From: Verrucomicrobiales bacterium
Lineage (GTDB): Bacteria; Verrucomicrobiota; Verrucomicrobiia; Verrucomicrobiales; DEV007
Direction: 5' to 3'
Length of the DNA stretch: 64,000 nucleotides
Assembly (NCBI GenBank): GCA_029233965.1
Contig: JARGOP010000001.1
Span: 62,001 to 126,000 of the forward strand
Both the position numbers and the translations under genes were made by a program. The notes under the pieces are model-generated. The model was given only the letters and a program-made list of their open reading frames with translations, had not been told where the DNA came from and did not search any database. This document shows, in pieces, positions 41,801 through 50,884 of this stretch (position 1 is its first letter; each line of letters begins with the position of its first letter).

Positions 41801-41984
41801 GTATGCGGAACTGTTTCAGTGCCTCTTCGGGTGGGGTTGGCCTGGACCCGTCCGCGAGGGCGCCACGACCTTCGTAGTTTTCGATGATTTCGGCGACCTG
41901 TTCGGTGCCGGCGACTGGTGGCACCTCTTCGCCATGAAGCAATGAGACAAGAAAAATCAGCAACCATGGAGCGATCCTTTGCAT
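38880..41984 (-). CDS. PVC-type heme-binding CxxCH protein / membrane-bound dehydrogenase-like with HEAT-like repeats and C-terminal cytochrome c
   Basis: PEEALKQFRIRDGFEIELVASEPVIGQPLHLSWDSKGRMWVTQYLQY; RCASCHQLFGEGRVIGPDLTGYER. Confidence 0.92.
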   Translation of the reverse strand: MQRIAPWLLIFLVSLLHGEEVPPVAGTEQVAEIIENYEGRGALADGSRPTPPEEALKQFRIRDGFEIELVASEPVIGQPLHLSWDSKGRMWVTQYLQYQFPAGLKIIEYDNHLRAQFDKVPEPPPHGVKGADKITVFEDTTGDGIYDSHRDVITGLNIATSVETGAGGIWVTNPPYLLFYPDADGDADPDSDPEVILSGFGIEDTHAVANSLKWGPDGWLYGVTGSTTTAAVENPATGELVEWQGQAVWRYHPTTKQFELYAEGGGNTFSLEIDSAGRVFSGTNNGKTRGMYYPQGAYGKKSWGKHGPLTNPYAFGYIDHMAHEGDERRFAQAFCIYEGGLFPDSWNRKIIAANSLHNIVWVSELLPDGSTFRTVDEEPLLETDDRWFRPVFCGVGPDGCVYLADWYDSRLSHVRPVDDWHKGSGRIYRIKPKGTMPKVAHGDLSEMSASEALSATKSPNWVVGKRAILEFDWMNPSKAELSALPDAQRWVEVSEDSITGYNWHLIQELLNDRGKHHEAIVSNMKSLGDADWDRFAKLLSGKEQGDLPPDVRKALIQMQSEMFDFGSEKIQPPEVSTPSLRAQVLSTAKRIPTKAAVNLIQSQITHDEDLTDPHIPLLLWWAIEAHAESGRTEIVALASDPETWNSALFRKFIAERLIRRYAMAGGEANYLSAAKLLQAAPDDDAKKRLMTGLQLAFQGTAIPELPDTLKAEMESYAETVGANDLVLQLQQGNPEALKKALAVVASSQSDPIERVELATLFGEIGDPSVVPVLLRLLGLDQESTLKRVALLSLASYDSESIATTILARHGSTLPAEHGVRSTAHRVLASRPEWAKLFLGKIDVAEIKARNVAPDVVQLLARHGDPEIDAGIKKHWPDQVAGSSSENDAEIARIRKAITGGTGNAEQGSLHFKTRCASCHQLFGEGRVIGPDLTGYERQNLEFWLPAIVDPGLELREGYINYVATMKDGRVAAGFMHEQAPNTVTLRDMAGQHLLLNRNEIGKLEASKVSLMPPGLLSGMSDEELRDLFAYLMKE

Positions 41985-42211
41985 GACTTCGAGGGTGCCA
42001 AAAAGAGACGATGCGTGAACCCAAAAAATCGCCGTATTCAGGGGACTTCGGCAGGACGCGTTGCCCGATCCGGTTGCCGATTTCAGTGACGGGTTGCTCC
42101 AGTGAAGGCTTCGACAACCCGTCCTGCTTTTCGGTGGATTCGCGGGACACGAAAAAACCGGCGGTCCAGGACACGCCGGTTTGTCAGGGGAAGGAAAGAA
42201 AACGCGAATTT

Positions 42212-42778
42212 CTAGAACGGGAATCTCATGCCTGCGCGGATCTGCGTGAAGTCCGGAAGTGTCTGATCGACCCAGTTGTAGGAAAAGTCAGCGAAGACAC
42301 CGAGGCAACCCCAGGATTCAAAACGAACGTCGACGCCACCACCGAGGTTCCACATGAACTCGGAAGTATTTGCACTCACCACACCGGGTCCGCCGAACAC
42401 GTAAGGAGCAATCGTGCTGCAGCACTCACCGCCGAGAGGGAAACGATAGACGGCATTCATTTTTCCGACATGCTCCGCATCACCGCCGCCGTGCAGCGCG
42501 TAGCTGCCTTCGATCCCGAAGTTGTGACCGAAGAAGTAGCCCAGAGCGAAACCTCCTCCGAGCTCATTTGAAAGGTTGCTGGGGCTTTCGGGCCAATAGC
42601 CTGACATGAAAATGCTGAACTCGAAGCCGGTGTCGTAGCAGTAGCTGGGACTGGTCACGGTCTGCTCGACCATCGGCGACTTGGCACTGTGAAACTTCTG
42701 CTTATCCCATCCCCATCCGGCCTGAGCGACGGAAACGAGGAAAAAAGTAGCGAGAAAAAAGACGGAAAGGATTTTCAT
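42212..42778 (-). CDS. Outer-membrane beta-barrel domain protein
   Basis: Signal peptide from ATG at 42778 (MKILSVFFLATFFLVSVAQAG), alternating hydrophobic strands, terminal RAGMRFPF. Confidence 0.75.
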   Translation of the reverse strand: MKILSVFFLATFFLVSVAQAGWGWDKQKFHSAKSPMVEQTVTSPSYCYDTGFEFSIFMSGYWPESPSNLSNELGGGFALGYFFGHNFGIEGSYALHGGGDAEHVGKMNAVYRFPLGGECCSTIAPYVFGGPGVVSANTSEFMWNLGGGVDVRFESWGCLGVFADFSYNWVDQTLPDFTQIRAGMRFPF

Positions 42779-42894
42779 GTCACTGCGTGGTTGAAAAATC
42801 CTAGCGAGAAAGTTCAGGGAGACAAACCTTTTTTTCACTATCTCAAGAGCCACTGCTCTGTTGAAAACAAAGGCCTTGAGCGGTTTGGGCCCGA

Positions 42895-43764
42895 CTATTC
42901 GCCCTCGTAGCTCTCATCCATCATGATGAGCTCGGAGACGGTCACAAACCGATATCCTTTTGCGAGAAGTTGATCGAGCGTCGACGGCATTGCATCGACA
43001 GTCGAAGCGTGGAGATCGTGCACGAGGAGAATTCCTCCCGGCTTGGCTCCGTTTACGAGGCGGCTCGTGACGACAGATGCTCCCGGCTTCTTCCAGTCTT
43101 CAGGATCAACCGACCAAAGGATGGTCGGATAACCGAATTCCTTCAGCATGAGTTTTTTCTGATCGTTCTTGATTGCTCCACCGGGTGGCCGCATGGAGCG
43201 CGGCGCAACGCCGGTTTCCGCGACAATCATATCGTGCGCATCCTGCAATTCCTTGCGAAGAGCGGCATCGGACATTTTCGAGAGCGTCCCGTGCGTCACG
43301 GTGTGGTTTCCGATCTCGTGCCCCTCAGCGATCATGCGGCGAAGAAGCTGGGGATTGTATTTCACCATGTTGCCGACCACGTAGAAAGTCGCCTTCACAT
43401 TCCGCTTTTTCAGCATGTCGAGAAGACGGGGAGTGTTGACTCCATGAGGCCCGTCATCAAACGTGATTGCGATCACCTTCTCGCTCGTTTGAATCTTGAA
43501 GTAGGTCGCGTCAATGTCCCGGTCCCATCCCGGGATCGTCGATGTTTTCGTTTTCACAGAATCCCAGGTCGGCGCTTCGAGCCCCACCGGAATGCGGATC
43601 ACCGCCGAAAGATTCGTCTGCTCCAACGGCAGCGGTTCACGGGAAATCGCGCCGGGCATCTGACACGAGCTGAGGGCGCAGGCGGCCGCCAGTAACGGCA
43701 ACAGTGATTTGAGTGAAAAACCCATGAACGGGGAAATTCTGCGCTGAGGTGCCCGCTTTTTCAA
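42895..43764 (-). CDS. Polysaccharide deacetylase family lipoprotein
   Basis: VIAITFDDGPHGVNTPRLLDMLKKRNVKATFYVVGN; HEIGNHTVTH; MRPPGG. Confidence 0.95.
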   Translation of the reverse strand: MKKRAPQRRISPFMGFSLKSLLPLLAAACALSSCQMPGAISREPLPLEQTNLSAVIRIPVGLEAPTWDSVKTKTSTIPGWDRDIDATYFKIQTSEKVIAITFDDGPHGVNTPRLLDMLKKRNVKATFYVVGNMVKYNPQLLRRMIAEGHEIGNHTVTHGTLSKMSDAALRKELQDAHDMIVAETGVAPRSMRPPGGAIKNDQKKLMLKEFGYPTILWSVDPEDWKKPGASVVTSRLVNGAKPGGILLVHDLHASTVDAMPSTLDQLLAKGYRFVTVSELIMMDESYEGE

Positions 43765-43792
43765 GGGGCAACTGTCATCATGTCGCGCTTTC

Positions 43793-44608
43793 CTACGGGA
43801 GGGAAACTGCGATGGATGTCTTCAAATTCGAAGGAATCTCAAGCGTGCCGAGTTCGCCTACCGGGATCTGAATCAGAACCGGCGCGGCCTCAAGATGCAA
43901 CCAGCGAAGGAGGCGCTTGATCCCGGCTTTTTCCATCGCAGTGCAGCCGATTGTCGATTTTCCGGGACTAGACCACGAGTGCATGAAAATAGCGCTCCCC
44001 CGCCCCGGGACCGTTGGCCGGCGGTTGTGGCCGACGACGATGACATAGTCGTAAATACCATCCGGTCGTTTCATGACTTCGGCAGAGGACCAGTCTCGCG
44101 GAAAACGGGGATCGTTCAGGACGGTCCATTGGTTGTAGAATCGGGAGGTGGGATCATCGACCCAGCGATCCCGTTCAGAGACCTGGCGAAAGGGAAATTT
44201 TCTTTCTTTGAAAGGCAAGGCGCCGAATCCGAATTCAAGGAGGAAAATGCCGGCCGGGGCCCGCCTGTCTCCCTCGGTTTTCATGGGATTCGACTTCCTT
44301 TCGCCATGGAGGCCCACCCCCCAACCGAGCCCCTTGTGCCCCACGGTGACGGGAATGGTCTCTCCTGTGGCCCGCCATTCAGCTCCCTGAAGATCAAAGG
44401 CCGCGAGGCTTCCCTCGCGAGCCGTCCAGTCGGCAGTGAGAACGACCACGGCCTGCCGACATGACTCCGGCCAACTCCCCCCTGCTTCGCTGACCGGAAG
44501 GAGAAGGGCACAGACTGCGCAGAGGCACTTTGCCGCTTCCGGGAGAAGCAGGCGGAAACGCCCTGATCCGGACATTTTGATTTTTCCTTGCGAAGCTTTC
44601 ATTTTCAA
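43793..44608 (-). CDS. L,D-transpeptidase family protein
   Basis: KTEGDRRAPAGIFLLEFGFG; GSAIFMHSWSSPGKSTIGCTAM catalytic HX..SxGC-type motif. Confidence 0.85.
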   Translation of the reverse strand: MKMKASQGKIKMSGSGRFRLLLPEAAKCLCAVCALLLPVSEAGGSWPESCRQAVVVLTADWTAREGSLAAFDLQGAEWRATGETIPVTVGHKGLGWGVGLHGERKSNPMKTEGDRRAPAGIFLLEFGFGALPFKERKFPFRQVSERDRWVDDPTSRFYNQWTVLNDPRFPRDWSSAEVMKRPDGIYDYVIVVGHNRRPTVPGRGSAIFMHSWSSPGKSTIGCTAMEKAGIKRLLRWLHLEAAPVLIQIPVGELGTLEIPSNLKTSIAVSLP

Positions 44609-44640
44609 GCACTGTATCCGCTCGCACTTTCGCGCGTAAA

Positions 44641-44730
44641 GGACAGATGTCTGAGCGGTTTAAGGAGCACGCTTGGAAAGCGTGTGTAGGGGTAACTCTA
44701 CCGTGGGTTCGAATCCCACTCTGTCCGCCA
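44641..44730 (+). tRNA. tRNA-Ser (anticodon GGA), CCA encoded
   Basis: GGACAGA...TCTGTCC acceptor stem, CACGC-TTGGAAA-GCGTG anticodon arm, long class II variable arm, GGTTCGAATCC T-arm, GCCA end. Confidence 0.97.
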
Positions 44731-44774
44731 TCATAAAACCAGAGCCCCGTTTTACCGGGGCTCTGGTTTTATGA
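44731..44774 (+). terminator. Perfect 19-bp hairpin directly after tRNA-Ser
   Basis: tcataaaaccagagccccg-ttttac-cggggctctggttttatga. Confidence 0.85.
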
Positions 44775-44906
44775 TTTACAGGACCGGGTTCGAACCGGGA
44801 GGCCGGCCCCGTTGAGTTCGACTCGGAGCGGGTAGAGCGAGCGCAGAAATCTCATGAAGCGCAGCGACTGAGATCATCCCCCTCTGTTAGCCATTCATGC
44901 GGCCGA

Positions 44907-45560
44907 TCACACCTCCTCGACATACATCCGGCCCGCCATTTCAAGGCCCAGTTGCAGGGCAGCTTCGCCGCCTCGTTGAATCTCCAGTATCCCGGCAGCA
45001 CGATCTTTCCGGCTCACGGTGAATTCCCCACCGATCTTCAGGCCCTTTTGGTTCAACCACTCAAGCAGCGCTGAATTCTCGTCTGAAACCCTGACAACAC
45101 GATAATCCCCCTCTTCGACTTCGGCGAGGGAAGAGGAGTCAACCAGAGTCAGCTTTCCATTCCGGTCCGGGATCGGATCTCCGTGCGGGTCATGAGTGGG
45201 CCGACCGAGCATTTCATCCATGCGATCAAGAAGCAGGTCGGAGACGACGTGCTCCAAGTCTTCGGCCTCGTCGTGAACTTCGGACCAGTCGAACTTCATG
45301 ATCTCGACGAGGAAAAGTTCGATGAGACGGTGGCGACGTACTACCTTGAGGGCGGCGAGACGACCATGCCTGCGAAGTTTCAAGCCGCGTCTGGGAACAT
45401 AATCGATGAGGCCTTTTTCGCTGAGATGCTGCATCATCGTGGTCACGGTCCCGGAGGTCAGCTCCAATTCGGCGGCGATATCCCCTACCGTGGCGGCACC
45501 TTTCGTGTCCTCGAGATGGAGGATCGCTTTCAGGTAGTTCTCTTCTGTGCTCGTCGCCAT
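44907..45560 (-). CDS. DtxR/MntR-family metal-dependent transcriptional regulator
   Basis: TSTEENYLKAILHLEDTKGAATVGDIAAELELTSGTVTTMMQHLSEKGLIDYVPRRGLKL; C-terminal FeoA/SH3-like domain. Confidence 0.93.
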   Translation of the reverse strand: MATSTEENYLKAILHLEDTKGAATVGDIAAELELTSGTVTTMMQHLSEKGLIDYVPRRGLKLRRHGRLAALKVVRRHRLIELFLVEIMKFDWSEVHDEAEDLEHVVSDLLLDRMDEMLGRPTHDPHGDPIPDRNGKLTLVDSSSLAEVEEGDYRVVRVSDENSALLEWLNQKGLKIGGEFTVSRKDRAAGILEIQRGGEAALQLGLEMAGRMYVEEV

Positions 45561-45589
45561 TGCAGAGAGAGTAAATGAGGTTCTTTGCT

Positions 45590-45621
45590 TATCAAGAAGT
45601 TTATCTTGAGTTATCAAGATA
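45590..45621. promoter_or_regulatory. Candidate DtxR/MntR operator with three half-sites
   Basis: TATCAAGAagttTATCTTGAgttaTCAAGATA between the divergent regulator and transporter genes. Confidence 0.75.
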
Positions 45622-45638
45622 GTGGGTAATTTTAGACT

Positions 45639-46664
45639 ATGAGTTCTGTATTCATGTTCATTCGTTCCGTCGCTGAGAATCCTGCCCGGCGATTTCGTGC
45701 CTTCGTCGGCTCGCTTCTGATTGCGCTTTCCGCGCTGCTCACGTCCTGCACCGGCGAGCCGAAGGAGAAGTCGGCGGAAATTCCCTTCCAGGCTACCGCG
45801 ACGATAGCCATGATCGCCGATGTCGTTCGCGAGGTGGCCGGGGAACGGGCCAAGGTGAATGGAATGATCGGTTCCGGAGTGGATCCCCACCTCTACAAAC
45901 CGACAAGCACCGACATCAAAGCGCTACAAGCCTCGGATGTGATTTTTTACAACGGCTTGAACCTTGAGGGGAAAATGGGCGATGTCCTTGTTCGCATGGC
46001 CCGTTCCGGAAAGTCGGTTTATGCCGTGACGGAGGAGATTCTTAATTCCGGGGACTTTGTCATTACGGATGAAGAGGATCACTATGACCCCCATGTCTGG
46101 ATGGATGTCACAGGCTGGATTCGGGCGGTTGATGTCATTGCCGGGGGTCTCGCCGCTTATGATCCGGCAGGAGAGTCGGTCTATCTTGAAAATGCATCGT
46201 CCTACAAAGCAGAGTTGGTGAAGCTCGATACCTATGCAAAAAAGGCGATCGCATCGATTCCGGAACAACAGCGTGTCCTTGTCACGGCTCACGATGCGTT
46301 TGGATACATGGCACGGGCCTACGGACTTGAGGTAAGGGGCATCCAGGGGATCAGCACGGAGTCGGAGGCGGGCGTCAAAGATATTGAGAATCTCGTGACC
46401 CACCTCGTTGAAAGGAGTATTCCGGCGGTTTTTGTGGAGACCTCGGTTTCGGATAAAAACGTGAGAGCGTTGGTCGAAGGGGCGGCTGCAAAGGACCATC
46501 CCGTCGTCATCGGGGGCGAACTTTTTTCCGATGCGATGGGAGCTGAAGGCACCTACGAGGGCACCTACATCGGAATGCTCGATCACAACATCACAACGAT
46601 TGCCCGTGCGCTCGGGGGGGAGGCACCGGAAGGAGGCCTGAACGGAAAGCTTTCTCCTCAGTGA
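45639..46664 (+). CDS. Metal (Mn/Zn) ABC transporter substrate-binding protein, TroA/ZnuA-type
   Basis: Lipoprotein-type leader, [56 protein letters not shown]. Confidence 0.94.
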   Translation: MSSVFMFIRSVAENPARRFRAFVGSLLIALSALLTSCTGEPKEKSAEIPFQATATIAMIADVVREVAGERAKVNGMIGSGVDPHLYKPTSTDIKALQASDVIFYNGLNLEGKMGDVLVRMARSGKSVYAVTEEILNSGDFVITDEEDHYDPHVWMDVTGWIRAVDVIAGGLAAYDPAGESVYLENASSYKAELVKLDTYAKKAIASIPEQQRVLVTAHDAFGYMARAYGLEVRGIQGISTESEAGVKDIENLVTHLVERSIPAVFVETSVSDKNVRALVEGAAAKDHPVVIGGELFSDAMGAEGTYEGTYIGMLDHNITTIARALGGEAPEGGLNGKLSPQ

Positions 46665-46683
46665 TTCGAGAACGGAACGGACT

Positions 46684-47514
46684 ATGCACAACGAATCTCT
46701 AAAAAGTCAGGCGACTTTTCCTCCGAAATCGACCGAGCCGAGGCCGGAGCATCCGCCGGAGGTTCCGCTCGCGATCCACGACCTGACGGTTGCGTATCAT
46801 CGCAAGCCGGTCCTGTGGGACATCGAGCTCAATATCCCCGAGGGCAAGCTGGTCGGAATCGTCGGCCCGAACGGTGCGGGCAAAAGCACATTGCTGAAAG
46901 CGTGTCTTGACCTCATTCCAAAGACTTCGGGTTGGGCACACATTTACGGCAAACCTTACAAGAAGGCGCGGCACCTCGTCGCCTATGTCCCCCAGCGCGA
47001 GAGTGTCGACTGGGATTTCCCGGTCAGTGCTCTCGATGTCGTTGCGATGGGCGCCTACCGGCGTCTCGGCTGGTTCCGCCGGGTCACGAAGGAGGAATCA
47101 GCGAAAGCGCTCCATTGTCTTGAGCAGGTCGGGATTGATCACCTTGCGGACCGGCAGATCAGTCAGCTTTCCGGGGGGCAGCAGCAGCGGGTTTTTCTCG
47201 CGCGAGCTCTCATGCAGGACGCGGAACTGTATCTCATGGATGAGCCTTTCGCTGCGGTCGATGCCGCCACCGAGGAGGCTATTGTCGCGCTTCTCCGCAA
47301 ACTGAGCGATCAGGGCAAGACCTGCCTCGTCGTGCATCATGACCTCGCCACCGTCACGACTTACTTTGACTGGCTTGTCCTCCTCAACATGCGAGTCGTT
47401 GCCGACGGGCCCGCTGAGACCACCTTCACGCGGGAGAATCTTCAGAAGACTTACGGCGGAAAGCTGAACCTTCTCGAGAAAGCGGCGGAAGCTCTCCGTC
47501 ATACCATCAACTAG
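46684..47514 (+). CDS. Metal ABC transporter ATP-binding protein
   Basis: [18 protein letters not shown] Walker [17 protein letters not shown] signature. Confidence 0.95.
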   Translation: MHNESLKSQATFPPKSTEPRPEHPPEVPLAIHDLTVAYHRKPVLWDIELNIPEGKLVGIVGPNGAGKSTLLKACLDLIPKTSGWAHIYGKPYKKARHLVAYVPQRESVDWDFPVSALDVVAMGAYRRLGWFRRVTKEESAKALHCLEQVGIDHLADRQISQLSGGQQQRVFLARALMQDAELYLMDEPFAAVDAATEEAIVALLRKLSDQGKTCLVVHHDLATVTTYFDWLVLLNMRVVADGPAETTFTRENLQKTYGGKLNLLEKAAEALRHTIN

Positions 47515-47517
47515 CGT

Positions 47518-48858
47518 ATGCCTCCCTTTCAGGACATCCTTGAGGTGATTCTCCTGCAGAATTACAATACGCGTCTTGTCGTTCTCAGCACAACGATGCT
47601 CGGAATCGCGGCGGGATTGATCGGGTCGTTCCTTCTCCTTCGAAAGCGCTCCCTCATGGGTGACGCGCTCTCGCATGCCACCCTTCCCGGAGTCGCGATT
47701 GCCTTTGCGGTGATGGTTTCGTTAGGGGGAACCGGGAAATCGCTTCCCGGTCTCCTCCTTGGCGCGACGCTCTCCGGGGTCGCCGGTATTCTCACGATGC
47801 TCCTGATCCGCAACACGACCCGGCTTCGTGATGATGTCGCGATGGGCTTTGTCTTGAGTGTCTTCTTTGGCGTCGGCGTCGCGAGTCTGCAAATGGTCCA
47901 GAGCCTTCCCGGCGCGAGCGCAGCGGGGTTAGAGTCCTTCATTTATGGAAAAACCGCTTCGATGGTGCAGTCTGACTTTCTCCTCATCGCGATTGTCGCG
48001 GGAGTTGCTTCGCTGATCTCGCTGGCACTGTTGAAAGAGTTTCTCCTCCTTTGCTTCGACGATGCCTACGCTTCGGCGCAGGGATGGCCCACTCTGGCAC
48101 TCGATATCCTTTTGTTAGGGCTCGTCACGGCTGTCACTGTGATCGGACTGCAGTCGGTCGGCCTGATTCTCGTGATCGCATTTCTCATCACCCCGGCGAC
48201 GGCCGCCCGCTTCTGGACGCAGCGCCTCCTCCCCATGCTTCTGCTCTCGGCCGTTATCGGAGGAATCAGCGGCTGGCTTGGCGCTTCGATCAGTGCCCTC
48301 ACGCCGAATCTTCCTGCCGGGGCAGTCATTGTTCTTGTCGCCGCCACCCTGTTTCTCATCAGCATGCTGTTCGCTCCGGAGCGCGGCGTGTTTCCCCGAA
48401 TTTTTCGTCATGCGAGGCTTCGGAAAAAAGTGGATCGGCAGCATTTTCTCCGGGCTGCCTACGAGGTTCTCGAGTCGACCGCTGACGGGGAAAAGGTCGC
48501 GAATGTCCCCTTTGATCTCTCCCGCCTTCTCGACAAGCGCACCTGGACTCCGCATCAACTGAAGCAGATTCTCCGCACGGCCCGGCGGGAGGATCATATT
48601 GAGTCAACCGGTCCCGGAAAGATCCTCCTTTCTGAACCCGGTTTCGGCGAAGCGGCGCGGGTGACGCGGAATCACCGCCTCTGGGAAACCTATCTCATCA
48701 ATTACGCGGACATCGCCCCGAGCCATGTGGATCGTGATGCCGACCTCGTTGAGCACATCCTCGGAGCCGAGCTCGTCCACGAGCTGGAGAAGTATCTCGA
48801 CGATCCGCATCTCTCACCCCCGGTTCCGCCAAGCCCCCACCCCCTCGCCGACGCATGA
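47518..48858 (+). CDS. Metal ABC transporter permease fused to C-terminal DtxR-like region
   Basis: ABC-3 type TM domain (LLRKRSLMGDALSHATLPGVAIAF) followed by ~150 aa: ...VTRNHRLWETYLINYADIAPSHVDRDADLVEHILGAELVHELEKYL. Confidence 0.9.
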   Translation: MPPFQDILEVILLQNYNTRLVVLSTTMLGIAAGLIGSFLLLRKRSLMGDALSHATLPGVAIAFAVMVSLGGTGKSLPGLLLGATLSGVAGILTMLLIRNTTRLRDDVAMGFVLSVFFGVGVASLQMVQSLPGASAAGLESFIYGKTASMVQSDFLLIAIVAGVASLISLALLKEFLLLCFDDAYASAQGWPTLALDILLLGLVTAVTVIGLQSVGLILVIAFLITPATAARFWTQRLLPMLLLSAVIGGISGWLGASISALTPNLPAGAVIVLVAATLFLISMLFAPERGVFPRIFRHARLRKKVDRQHFLRAAYEVLESTADGEKVANVPFDLSRLLDKRTWTPHQLKQILRTARREDHIESTGPGKILLSEPGFGEAARVTRNHRLWETYLINYADIAPSHVDRDADLVEHILGAELVHELEKYLDDPHLSPPVPPSPHPLADA

Positions 48859-49781
48859 ACTGGACTTCTTTCGATACCTGGATCGTGGTGATCGGTGCGC
48901 TCTGTGCGATGGCCTGTGCTTTGCCGGGGTGTTTTCTCGTCCTCAGAAAAATGAGCATGATGGGAGATGCAATCAGCCATGCGGTGCTTCCCGGGCTCGC
49001 CATTGCGTTCCTCATCACAGGAACGAGAGCGAGTGTGCCGATGTTTTTCGGTGCGGCGATTGCCGGTGTCCTCACGGCTCTTTTCACCCAGTGGATCAGC
49101 CGGTTTGGAAATGTGGATCGTGGCGCGGCGATGGGGATCGTCTTCACGACCCTGTTTGCGATCGGGCTGATCATGATTCGACAGGCGGCGGACAATGTCG
49201 ACCTGGATCCGGGATGCGTCCTCTACGGGGCCATCGAACTGACGCCGCTGGACACGGTTGGCTCGACCGGGATTCCCCGCGCCGCGCTCGTGAACGGGGG
49301 CGTGCTCCTTGCCAACCTCGTCATCATTTTGGTGTTGTTTAAGGAATTCAAACTCGGTGCCTTTGATTCGGCCCTTGCTGACACGCTAGGGTTTTCCTCG
49401 CAGTTTCTCCACTACCTGCTCATGACCATGGTCGCAGTGACGACGGTTGCCGCCTTCGAATCCGTGGGAAGCATCATTGTCATCGCAATGTTAATCGTGC
49501 CGCCGGCAACGGCTCTGCTCCTGACCCGGAAATTGCCTGCGATGCTCCTCATTGCCACAGTCACGGCGGCCCTCTCCGCCCTTCTCGGTCATCTCGGCGC
49601 CATCATCGTCCCTCCCTGGTTCGGGTTTCAGACAACGACCACTTCCGGCATGATTGCCCTCGCGGCCGGGGTTCTCTTCACCCTCGCGTGGTTGTTCAGT
49701 CCGATCGAGGGAATCCTCGTGAAACGTTGGCACCGAAACCATTCTGAGCCTGAAGAGGTGCCTGAACCGGGCGGCGCGTAG
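48855..49781 (+). CDS. Metal ABC transporter permease, ABC-3 type
   Basis: CFLVLRKMSMMGDAISHAVLPGLAIAFLI; start overlaps stop of previous gene. Confidence 0.93.
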   Translation: MNWTSFDTWIVVIGALCAMACALPGCFLVLRKMSMMGDAISHAVLPGLAIAFLITGTRASVPMFFGAAIAGVLTALFTQWISRFGNVDRGAAMGIVFTTLFAIGLIMIRQAADNVDLDPGCVLYGAIELTPLDTVGSTGIPRAALVNGGVLLANLVIILVLFKEFKLGAFDSALADTLGFSSQFLHYLLMTMVAVTTVAAFESVGSIIVIAMLIVPPATALLLTRKLPAMLLIATVTAALSALLGHLGAIIVPPWFGFQTTTTSGMIALAAGVLFTLAWLFSPIEGILVKRWHRNHSEPEEVPEPGGA

Positions 49782-49813
49782 TCGGGAATGAAGACTCCTG
49801 CGAAAAAGCGTTT

Positions 49814-50881
49814 CTAACCGGCCGAAGGCTGCTGCTGCGAAATGCAGTGAATCGCACCACCTTCTTTCACGATGTCGAGGACGTTGATCGGAATCACCTT
49901 CCGGTCCGGAAAGACTTCCCCGAGTACTCCTGCAGCTTCCCGGTCCTGCGCACCCTGCCCGAAGGTCGGCATGAGAACCGCTCCGTTGAGAATCAGAAAG
50001 TTCACATAGCTTGCGGGCAGAACCGGAAGCCGCCAGTCGGGGGCGTGGCAGGCTTTCGGCAGGTCGAGCCGGATGATCTCCGGCCTTGATCCGTCGGGGA
50101 GGCGGAAATCCTGAATGCGTTCGAAATTTTCGTCGAGCACCCGCCGGTTCGGACTGGAAGGGTCCGGCTCCTTCGAAATGAGGATCGTGGCGTCATTCAC
50201 GAAACGTGCCAGATCGTCGATGTGTCCGTCCGTATCATCCCCTTCGATGCCCTGACCGAGCCAGAAGATATCCTTCACGCCAAGGTAGTCGCGGAGGCGA
50301 CTCTCGATCTCTCCCTGGCTGAGATCGGGGTTCCGGTTGGGATTCAGAAGCACCGCCTCGGTGGTGAGAAGCTGGCCGAGACTGTTCACTTCGATTGATC
50401 CCCCTTCGAGAATCATGCCGGCATCAACGAGCGGGAGTCCGAGCGACTCCGCCATACAGGCCGGAATGCGGTTATCGAGATCGTAGGGAGTGAACTTGTC
50501 TCCCCAGCCGTTGAATCCCCAGTTGGTTGCCGCGATCCCGCCGGTCTTGTCGTTCTTCAGGAAAATTGCCCCGTGGTCACGGCACCAGACATCATTGTTC
50601 GGGTGGTCGAAAAGCTCGATCTGATCGAAGTCAGCGCAGGCCACATTCAGGGCATTCCCGATCGACTCATGGATTTCGCCGGGCGCGTTGATTCGCACGG
50701 TCTCGTAGTGACTTGCCGCGGAAATGATTTCCGCAAAGACCGCCTCGACCCGGTCCACCGTGCCGGGCCAGTTTTCCCCGTGGGGCGACGGCCACGAAAA
50801 CCAGACCGCCTCCTGGGGCTCCCACTCCGCGGGCATTCGATAGCCCTGAGCGGCCGGGGAAAGATTCGGATCGTCACTCAT
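49814..50881 (-). CDS. aguA: Agmatine deiminase
   Basis: YRMPAEWEPQEAVWFSWPSPHGENWPG; WCRDHGAIF; GIEGDDTDGHIDDLARFV. Confidence 0.94.
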   Translation of the reverse strand: MSDDPNLSPAAQGYRMPAEWEPQEAVWFSWPSPHGENWPGTVDRVEAVFAEIISAASHYETVRINAPGEIHESIGNALNVACADFDQIELFDHPNNDVWCRDHGAIFLKNDKTGGIAATNWGFNGWGDKFTPYDLDNRIPACMAESLGLPLVDAGMILEGGSIEVNSLGQLLTTEAVLLNPNRNPDLSQGEIESRLRDYLGVKDIFWLGQGIEGDDTDGHIDDLARFVNDATILISKEPDPSSPNRRVLDENFERIQDFRLPDGSRPEIIRLDLPKACHAPDWRLPVLPASYVNFLILNGAVLMPTFGQGAQDREAAGVLGEVFPDRKVIPINVLDIVKEGGAIHCISQQQPSAG

Positions 50882-50884
50882 TCA

